DNA from: Leguminivora glycinivorella
Taxonomy: Eukaryota; Arthropoda; Insecta; Lepidoptera; Tortricidae
Length of the DNA: 64,000 nt
Assembly: GCF_023078275.1 (NCBI RefSeq)
Contig: NC_062971.1
Location: 5,270,001-5,334,000 of the forward strand
Direction of reading: 5' to 3'
This document shows positions 55,601-64,000 of the stretch, piece by piece (position 1 is the first letter of the stretch; every line of letters begins with the position of its first letter). Made by a program: the position numbers and the translations under genes. The notes below the pieces were generated by a model, which worked only from the letters and a program-made list of their open reading frames with translations, did not search any database and was not told the DNA's origin.

Positions 55601-58120
55601 TCTTTGTTTTATAGCTAGTAAATATAAGTCTTGAACCCCGAAATGAGTCACACTACGTTTGCTGAAAATCCAAGTACCCTACGGTTGAAAAAAAGTAGAT
55701 TTTAGTCAATGGTTCATGTTCCCACGTCGGCTACTGCGCATGTCCTGCAGTTTCCGGTGATACCTGTTGCTCTGAAGGTAAAGATACAAAATATAAAATA
55801 ATTCTCTCACGCTCAGCGTTTAATTATAATGCCGTTTTAGGAATAGCAGGATTCCTTCATTATGTTATGATGCTATGAAACAAAAGCACGTACTAAGGTA
55901 GGTATATCATTGAAATGCTCTTCTACAAGGTAGTGACTGTTGAGGGCACGGAAGTATAACTAAGTTGAGGGCATTATTTATTTTAAAAAAATATTGCGAT
56001 CATATAATTTACCATCATGGGTATTCAACCTTATTAAGCCTTGGGATTAGGTTAAAAGATTTTAACTTATAAGTCTTTAAATCCAACCCACTCACACTTG
56101 TAAAGTAAATGTTGAAACTGAAAACGGGCAAATCATCAGCGTCTGCAGCTAGCCCCAACACATACTGAAAGCAAAACTCAATGTGTTAAATAAAACCCCT
56201 TAAACTCTCAATCCAATTTCACAACCAGGATCTGTCAGTCAGCTTTGGCATTCGATTGTTTTCTAAGAAATAGCTCAAAGGCGTTTGAACGTGCTTAGCT
56301 TGTGGCCTATAGTTGTGGGCATTGCCAACCTATGACGTCATCGAGGCATTTATGCCCTATAATCTAGCCAGCAATCGAAACTTATTGAACTGATTCTGAT
56401 AAGTGTAGCCACTGGGCCATATTTACCTTAGTTTTGAAATCTTTTAAAGATTATTTTAAATACATTTCCTAAATTGTTTTGAGTCTTTTAAAAGAAGTTT
56501 ACAATTGAAGCAACGCTGCTAACTTTGTTAAGCAACCTAGATTTTTACTAGTGAGTTCGACAAGCGCAGATCGCGAGCTGCATGCGAATCTTTGGGCATG
56601 CAATCGCGGCTTTTCAAGACATCATGAAATAATTAGAGGGTTGACAGATAAATGGACTTTTCTTTAAATAATAAGGCAAAGCAAGAAATTCTTATTCTTG
56701 CTTTGCCATTCCTTAAATACCTATTTCAAAATGTTTGCCAATCCCTGGCTCTTGAGCATAACGGCACACAGAAAAGTTGGCTTAGACCATCAATACACCA
56801 ATAAATGCAGAAAACACACTGAAAAATAAATCTATTGACGAGACGTTTCTCTCTCGAGAATTTCTGTGCGAGCTCGGTAATAATTAGGATTCCGTATCAG
56901 AGCTGAAATTTCTTAAATATTGATATTGAATGAAATTACAGCACAATCATCCCTGCGATTGTTTCAATATTATAACTGAAACGATTTAAAACGAGTTTTC
57001 GCTTACGGAAGTTTGTCAAGTTAATGCAGCAATGCACTGGGTTAAATTTAGTGCAGCCTAGTAGGTCGTCTGTAGCATTTCCTGCCTCCTTAAATAACCT
57101 CAAAATAACCGGGCAATATCGCACGGCGGCTTGCCTCACTTGGGTAATGAAGACATTAAATGTAGCAAGCTACCAAGGCGTGAAATGCCAGAGAATTTTA
57201 AGGTTTTAACGCCGGAAAATAAGGAAAATTTTAACGCCGCAAAACTAAATTGATATGTATACTCAATCACATACAACTTGTCAGTGTAAAAAGTCATTTA
57301 AACGGCCACTCTTCTCGCGCCTGCCTATTTTTTTTTAATTTGCCAATTCTTTCTAGGAACAAAGTCGCTGTACAGTGTACATATTATAAGAGTTCAGCTA
57401 TAGTCGTACGAATTATATCACGTTGATATATTTAAGTACCTACTCGTGACTTACACTTTCAAGTCTACCTGCCTACTTATGTAATAGAAATAAGTTTCAC
57501 ACAAACAAAAACAGGATTAAGTAATTTATTCACAATTGTGTCTCTCAATTTGTATTTAAATCAGCTGTCTACTTGTGTCTAATGAAATAAATACGTAACA
57601 TGTCACATAATTGTGCAACTTTTTGAGTGTAAGTTTGTTCATTTCCATACGATAAATAAATAAAATATCCTAAATTAAAAATGTAATATTAATTTTAAAT
57701 CGACGTCCTACATTTTCTCTCTCCGTTCCACGCTCCGTTCCATCTCTATGGTTAGGCAACATTTTCGCGCGTTTTCTCCGACCATAAAACTGTGCATTCA
57801 GCCAACGTACAGGCTGGACAGCAACTCTCACCATGGTCATAAATGGTCTTGATTGAAATGATTGGTAATGTTGGTACACGCAGTTGTAGCATAAATTACC
57901 TCATCTTGTATAATTCAGCTTGAACTAATTGCTGTTAATAAAAGTCAGGTGTAGCTGTGTTACCATAGACTTCAAAGACGCGCCATACTTAGATAACCGT
58001 TATATTCAATTAAAGTTTAAACATGTAGGTGCACGCAAACATGTAGGATGTCGGTACCTTCTGAGAAATAATTTAACCATAAGCAATTATTGCCATATTA
58101 ATTGTTGCCCATATTATTAC
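52607..58120. other. No gene or clear repeat seen; presumed intron
   Basis: About 5.5 kb of AT-rich DNA. The 145-codon minus frame at 54172-54609 and the frames at 55167-55451 and 57670-57879 show no domain, no plausible splice sites and biased K/F/N composition, so they are not called. A GC-richer fragment at 54297-54355 (GACGTCATTGTTACCGCCG, GGCGGCCAGCGGTTGCGAAT) may be a repeat relic. Confidence 0.4.
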
Positions 58121-58121
58121 C

Positions 58122-58500
58122 TAACCTAACCTACTTTCTGATAGCAGTTTCATTTTCCAGGGGTCACAGTTCTAACCTAACCTAACCTACTTTTCCAGCA
58201 GTTTCATTCTCCAGGGGGTCACAGTTCTAACCTAACCTAACCTACTTTCTGATAGCAGTTTCATTTTCCAGGGGGTCGCAGTTCTAACCTAACCTAACCT
58301 ACTGTCTGATAGTATTTTCATTTTCCGGGGGGTCACAGTTCTAACCTAACCTAACCTACTTTTCAAACAGTTTCCTTTTCCAGAGGTTCACAGTTCTAAC
58401 CTAACCTACTTTCTGATAGCAGTTTCATTTTCCAGGGGGTCACACTGCTAACCTAACCTAACCTACTTTCTGATAGCAGTTTCATTCTCTAGTCCTTCTA
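58122..58500 (+). repeat. Telomere-motif minisatellite, seven ~55-bp units
   Basis: Each unit is two or three CCTAA repeats (AACCTAACCTAACCTAC) joined to CTGATAGCAGTTTCATTTTC, CAGGGGGTCACAGTTCT. Units start near 58122, 58174, 58228, 58285, 58342, 58397 and 58449. Unit lengths vary between 52 and 57 through small deletions in the CTGATAGCA part. CCTAA is the complement of TTAGG, the usual insect telomere repeat. Confidence 0.9.
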
Positions 58501-58800
58501 GTACCTATTATAGTAGTTTTCGATTCTGCCAAAGCACATTATGGAAATTGACTTTTCTGGACGCTAATTTGTATGACAAATGATGGTATGGAATGTGGTG
58601 ATTACGGATTTCGATGATTCTGACAAATGACATTATGGAAACTGACTTTATGGGAAACAAAGTTTCTGGCACTAGATTAATATAGTAAACAATGATTATG
58701 GCATAAGATGTTATGAGAAACAATATTATGATTGTTGAATAGGATGGCAAATAAAATTATGGCAAATGAAATTCTGGCAAATGGGGGTATCCCGAAAAAT
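58501..58800 (+). repeat. Degenerate ATTATGGCAAATGA-type repeat
   Basis: Words such as GACAAATGACATTATGGAAA, TTCTGGCA, ATTATGGC and GCAAATG recur every 20-30 bases. It abuts the telomere-motif array and probably belongs to the same composite repeat. Confidence 0.55.
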
Positions 58801-59417
58801 GTGGTTGCGTTCAAGAATATTTAAATGTCGAATGTAAAATTATTGGATAAACTTATGATTTTTACCTTTGTTTTGCAATATCTAATATGTAAAACGCATT
58901 TAAGTTTATTTTTTCATCTTGATTTAAATTATGAACCTAAATATTATATTATTTATTAAAAGTTACTTATTACTGTTCCAAACTCTGGGGAATAAGTTTG
59001 GAACAAAAAGAATTAAAACATTGCCTGAATTCATCTCCAAAGATTATTGACTATGACTGCTATCATTATAACTCAATCTGTATAAACGTCAGTCAAGCAA
59101 AGGAATGATTCATACCTTTAGTTAGCAGTGGCTATACTGCATGTATGGAATGACTGTTAGAGCCTTTCTCTAACCGCTGTCGTCGTAGCCTCCACACTGG
59201 TCAGCATGGCTGGCATCTCAAGATCTGTATTAAAAAAGGGTAACTATGACTTACAAAGTCACTAAATTATCTCTATATAATATCACACATTTAGTTCTAT
59301 GCAAGTATTATTACAAGGTTAATCTCATATTATATTCTTTCCATTATAGGTTCTCAAATCTCACTGAAATCATTAATTCCAAGTTGCTTATTAAAGTTAT
59401 CACAGTTCCAACTATTT
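58801..59417. other. No feature seen
   Basis: AT-rich sequence, no exon or repeat pair supported. Confidence 0.35.
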
Positions 59418-59510
59418 CATCATCATCATCATTATCATTATCATGACCATTATCATTATCATGACCATTATCATTATCATGACCATTATCATTATCATGA
59501 CCATCATCAT
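59418..59510 (+). repeat. Tandem (ATTATCATTATCATGACC)n
   Basis: An 18-base unit repeated three to four times after a TCATCATCATCATC run. A higher-order form of a trinucleotide microsatellite. Confidence 0.9.
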
Positions 59511-59898
59511 GTTAGTTCCCTTTGAACTACATAAATGTAGCACTTAAATACATATGTAAAGTATCTCAAAGATACTTTCCAGTCACCATTATGGTGCATC
59601 AATATTCATACCAAAGTACCACACAAATAATGCAGTAAATCAGTAAACAAAGTCAATTTCTAACAACATTTGTCTTTCATTATAGTTGCTATTATCTCAA
59701 CTAATGTATTGAGATATATCAACTTAATTCAGCATATTCAGGATACAAAATTCCATATATAATAGCCAAACTCAATATGAAAGCTTTGTAACCATTCTCT
59801 TACAAAGTACACTTCTCAAACATGTCTCTCATAAACACGACTAAGGCAAGTACATTAACACCACACATAGATCAACACATTACAGATTATTAGAGATA

Positions 59899-60056
59899 TT
59901 TCATAAACAACAGAACACCTCTGTCGTACACATATTATCAAAGCCACTTATAGTTACATCATAGATGTTTCATAAGCCACAGAACCTCTCTGTGGTAACC
60001 ACATTATCAAAGCCACTTTTAGGTAAATCATAGGTGTTTCATAAACCACATTATCA
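59899..60056 (+). repeat. 69-bp tandem repeat, about 2.3 units
   Basis: TTTCATAAACAACAGAACAC, TTTCATAAGCCACAGAACCT and TTTCATAAACCACA begin at 59899, 59968 and 60037. TTATCAAAGCCACTT and AAATCATAG(A/G)TGTTTC are also shared between units. Confidence 0.85.
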
Positions 60057-61429
60057 TATCAGTAATTACTTTCATAAACATGAATTTAACCAACACATGA
60101 AAAACCCATAGGGAAATCAGGTAGTTCTTTCATCTGGCACATTACCAAATCCATCTTTATCAAATCATACATTTTCTTAGACACAATATACAAACTTAAA
60201 GCTATACATTTACATGGTATGTCACAACGCTCCACACTAGTGGCCAACGCCTGACAAATATCATTATTAGACCCAAAATGTGTATGAAGGTTCGTCAACC
60301 CTCTCAGAGTAGCGCTAGTCTGTACACATGCCCGAGGGCCCTTACAGTGATCACCATCTTGGGGGTCCTCCCAGAGGATGCGTGAACCCATGGCCTTCAG
60401 GTGTCAGCGGCCAGGTCTCACAAACTCACTGGCGTTTACCAAGGCCTGGGGCGCGACTCCAACCCCAGCCAAACTCATAACTTTCCTCATATTAAATAGA
60501 TAGCACAATTACTAAGGCTGGACCGCACCCCCAGCCCCCGGTGGCGGTCATACCAGCATCAGGGCTACCCGATGCCTGGTCCCAAACTCGTTGGGGCCGC
60601 GCTGACTTACAGCCACGTTGGCTCTTTCCCGCATTCAACATGCGCCATTTTGTGATGCAATCATGTTAACTACATGATCTTTATATGCATAAACGTGTAA
60701 CAACTCCCTGCCACACTCATTTCAATATATAATCCATAACGGAAACACCATCATCGTAAACTTTGTAATAATGCATAGCAATAATATTCAATCATGAAAA
60801 GTTAGTTTTAGGTTAAATATACGAGAACGTTTTGGGAGAATAACTCCTCTTTTATCAAGAGATAAAAAACACCACTTAGCTTTCTTTGGTGACTCGGCTC
60901 CCCTTGATGAGCACTGATTCGAATATTAATTTACATAATTAAATTCAACACGCCATAAAGTGACAAACAGGTTTTTACCGGTTTGAATGGAGGTTGCTTC
61001 GTTCAGTTGGCAGTGTTGCCAGGTAACTCGCGAAACGTCGCGACACACCCGACGACGAAAGTTTAATGAAAAGGAGTTAGTGTAAGCAACAAGTGGCGGG
61101 ACCACTCTTTGATCTTCTCCAATTGCTTGAACCGCTGTTGCTCTCTTTTGTCTCTCATCTCTAGGCGTCACTGACTCTATGCCATCTTTTGCTAATCACT
61201 CTGACATATTTCCAGAGGTATACATGATTTCTGTTTCATTGATGCCTTCTTCTTAAGCCCATATCCACCTTATTTTATCTCTGAGTACTTAGTATGTTAT
61301 TATCCACTATCTCTTCCTTTGATCTATTTTCCATTATGTTTCACATCTTCTCTTTGAATCGGTATATCTACTTCTATATCAAGATCCATCACTTCTTCCT
61401 CATGAGATGTTTATCATTTAATATATCCT
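60057..61429. other. Unassigned; possible 3' region of the BEL/Pao element
   Basis: Includes two GC-richer patches (60400-60610, with GGGGCGCGACTCCAACCCC and GCGGTCATACCAGCATCAGG; and 61005-61060, with CGCGAAACGTCGCGACACAC). Minus-strand frames at 60086-60391 (101 codons) and 60926-61171 (81 codons) are open but show no motif. By position this could be the non-coding 3' part and LTR of the element to its right. I could not locate LTR ends. Confidence 0.3.
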
Positions 61430-63900
61430 TTGCAGGATCCACAGACACCATTGATTCTCCTATCTCAAGGACACAAATGTGCTATATATCCTATAAATAT
61501 AGTATTACCTACTTTACTTTGGCCACTCTACATTGCCCATTTATTTCTGTAATTAATTTTGATATACGATCAACTTTCTGAGTCTCTCTGTTCTCTTGAT
61601 TTTTTCTTAATTTGTACATACTATGTCACCAACACAACACGTGGTGCCACCTTAACTTGAACTCTCACTTGTTTATTCTTAACCTCTCACAATTCGAGAG
61701 ACCCTCCCGCGCCAGAAAAAGAATTGTCAATCATCTGATTGTTAAAACATTTAGATGGGCTATATAACAAAACTTCAGAACCATTTAAGTAGCCAAAATG
61801 TAACTTTTCTATGTCATTTAACGGTCCTTTTGCCACATCAGCCGGATTCAATTTGGAGGGTACATAACGTAGATCCAAGTTTTTGTTCTTTTACATTTCT
61901 TCTATCCCTTTTGTTACAAATAGTACAAGTAACTTGTTTGACTGCCACCTATAACAATCTGACTGTCACACTCTAATGTTTGCTTAGTCACCTTTTATTG
62001 GGAGATATCTTTTTATATATTATATTAATCTATTTTCTATTGAGGTGCCTCATAGTTCTAAACGGACTATTTTTAAATCATCCTTGATTTCTTATGAGAG
62101 TCAGTCTATTTCAGTTAATGCCTTTGCTATATACATTATAGTTAGTATCTCTATGCATTATAGCAGAATATGCATTGACTAATGCGTCTGTGAAACCATA
62201 TATTTGACAAGTTTCTTCCCTGGATATATTTCTAGGTAAGTATACCTACATATTTCTTTTACTACCTCTACACAGTTATATAGTTTTCCAGTATGTTACA
62301 ATTTCTTTTAATAAGGTAGAGTTTCATCTAATATTTTTTATTTACCCATAAAGATTGTAAGAGCAATTTAGCTGGTAAATCGATAGGCGCTGCAAGCCCA
62401 CACGGATCATAGATGCAAGCTATGGTATTTAGTATTTCTCTTTTGGTAAAAGTATTTTTGTTGGATTTGTTCTTGATTTAAGTATCTTTGCACATATCGC
62501 AAACCAATCCTAAGGTTTTTACTGTGCCTTTATTGTTTATTTCTGGAATGATTTTCCAGATCCGTAGGATTTGTATCCATAGAATCCGTTTTGTTAATGT
62601 TCTATAGCCATAAAATCTAGTCACATCTCTTATCCTTTTCATTTCGTCCGATTTATAAGAAAGCTTTCTCTATATCAGCTATTTATTATTCTATGACATC
62701 TGAACTTGACCACGAGTTGGATGAGATCTTTTAGCATCAGAGGGCCATGATATAGACTCAATCAAACTTTTACCTTTTCTACCCTCTGCTGAAACGTTGT
62801 ACAGTTTTCATGGCCTTTCCACTCAATGAAATTCCATGGTGGGCCAAAATATATCGAATGGTAAATTTACCTGGCTGTGATTAGGGACAAACTCTATAAT
62901 CTCTTTATTCAATCGGTCTTATGGGATTTTTTTTATAAATGAGCAGTGCGACTCCCTATTGCAGGTAGACCCGTAGGGTACTCATTACACAGCTAGCCAA
63001 CCGTATAACGGTTGTTACTAATAGTAGTGGTCTCGTTAACTTTATTAATAGCTTCTTCGTCTCTATCCGGGTTAGAAGCCTCTGTGATACTCATTCTAGT
63101 TCTCATAAAACTTTTACATCGCCTACATCTAAAGTAGGGTCAGGTTTTGTTAATTTATTCTCATACAGAGTCTGAAAGTAAGTTAAAACCATCAGGTCAT
63201 TTTTGTCTTTATGATCAGGTTTTCCTGATAGGATCTAGCCTAATATAGATTTTCTGAAAATTCTGTTTCTCAGTATTCATAAAGAATAATAATAATAATA
63301 AATGAGCGGGCTCGAAAGACCCGAGAATTTTAAACGGAGATGCAAATAATAATAATAATCTCTTCCTATAAGTATGTCAATATGATCTGACAAAGGGTTA
63401 TCATCTACTAAATTTATCCTTTTATTGTAATTGCTCACATATGTAAGCAGATCTTCTCTGGGACATGATACACTTGGTGTAATTGCTGGTACCATATTAG
63501 TAAACAATAATCTTAATACCTATATTTTCAAGCAAATTCTAATCAGTTTACTTTTAATTTCCTTTTGTTGCTCAGTTTCAAATATGAAAATAAATAGGCC
63601 AATTTTCTGTTCTGTGCTTAAATATAATTTATTTTCAATTCTTTGTGTCATATAACTTCTTTGAGAACTACTGTCCCTCAATAAGTGACATTTATTTCTT
63701 GACAATTCCATTCCTTTTTATAGCAGACAATGCAGCTGTTTGTAAAACAGTGGTTCCTTCTCTGTGTATGTGTAAGGTGTTGACAGGTTTTATTTACTAT
63801 TTGAAAGTCATAGCTTCGGACATGAGGCCTTGTTAATTTTCCCTGTAGTATTGTAATGAACGCATTTGACATTTTGATTATATTCTTTTCTCTATGTCTT
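61430..63900 (-). pseudogene. Decayed BEL/Pao retroelement pol
   Basis: Reading right to left on the minus strand, short peptides follow the BEL/Pao order in shifting frames. There is a protease-like region at 63.5-63.7 kb (SSSQRSYMTQRIENKLYL) and DNPLSDHIDILIGRDYY near 63.35-63.42 kb. The start of the reverse transcriptase follows (INKVNETTTISNNRYTVG near 63.0 kb; ADIEKAFL at about 62.65-62.68 kb), then IACIYDPCGLAAPIDLPA near 62.37-62.44 kb, RYVPSKLNPADVAKG near 61.8-61.87 kb, and an integrase-end-like VDRISKLITEINGQC at 61.5-61.57 kb. Stops and frameshifts are frequent. The ADIEKAFL-to-DPCG gap and the NPAD-to-integrase-end gap are far shorter than in intact elements, so the polymerase YxDD region and the integrase core are largely deleted. 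The protease catalytic triplet is altered (DSS instead of DSG). The 5' part lies beyond the right edge. Confidence 0.8.
63284..63358. mobile_element. Small insertion between (ATA/ATT)n runs inside the BEL/Pao relic
   Basis: A unique core of about 45 bases (AAATGAGCGGGCTCGAAAGA, CCCGAGAATTTTAAACGGAG, ATGCA) is flanked on both sides by (AAT)4-6 tracts and interrupts the protease coding relic directly after IDILIGRDYY. The core is likely the 3' stub of a retroposon with a trinucleotide tail. Confidence 0.5.
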
Positions 63901-63985
63901 CCTTTAACACAAATATAGCAGCTGTTTGTTAATTTCTTATACGGTTTTTCATGACCTCATAGATAAGGCAAAATCGCTGTAATAA

Positions 63986-64000
63986 TACATACATACATAC
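63986..64000 (+). repeat. (ATAC)n at the window edge
   Basis: The last 15 bases are ATACATACATACATAC-like, the same tetranucleotide that marks the retroposon at 41902-42170, so another copy may continue beyond the window. Confidence 0.5.

Noticed and set aside
60086..60391. 101-codon minus-strand frame with several Cys
   Set aside because: No motif that ties it to the BEL/Pao element or a host gene; left as unassigned.

Overview
The window looks like a piece of a moth or butterfly (Lepidoptera) nuclear genome. It is AT-rich, gene-poor and full of insect-type transposable elements. It carries CCTAA (TTAGG-type) telomere-like motifs, several interspersed repeats that I recognise as typical of lepidopteran genomes, RTE-type LINEs with microsatellite-like 3' ends, and a decayed BEL/Pao retroelement. 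There are no bacterial-style operons. Genes, where present, are split into short exons with GT..AG introns.

Region by region. 0-8 kb: repeat fragments plus a possible two-exon 67-residue gene on the minus strand (3577-4629). 8-35 kb: almost entirely transposon-derived. It holds foldback/MITE elements, two near-identical elements carrying a GGAC microsatellite, LINE 3' tails, tRNA-like SINE heads, and two large palindromes (22.5-23.9 kb and 28.5-30.6 kb). The second palindrome contains three related MITEs with TTA/TAA target duplications.

35-53 kb is the gene-bearing part. On the plus strand there are exon candidates at 35568-35722, 37650-37795, 40830-41021 and 52538-52606. The last three all end in phase 0 at good splice donors, as expected of alternative 5' exons of one gene whose body lies to the right of the window (inference). 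On the minus strand are a clear TXNDC12/ERp18-like thioredoxin-fold gene (38760-39393, two exons) and three small single-pass membrane proteins that look like diverged tandem paralogs (47176-47436, 48768-49058, 50695-50793). A 2.9-kb open RTE-like endonuclease/reverse transcriptase frame (to 46271) sits between these genes in sense orientation with the plus-strand exons.

53-64 kb: no convincing host gene. A seven-unit satellite built on CCTAACCTAACC lies at 58.1-58.5 kb, other tandem repeats at 59.4-60.1 kb, and a broken minus-strand BEL/Pao pol from about 61.4 kb to the right edge.

Only TXNDC12 and the LINE are firm protein identifications. The other exons are predictions from splice signals, open frame and composition.
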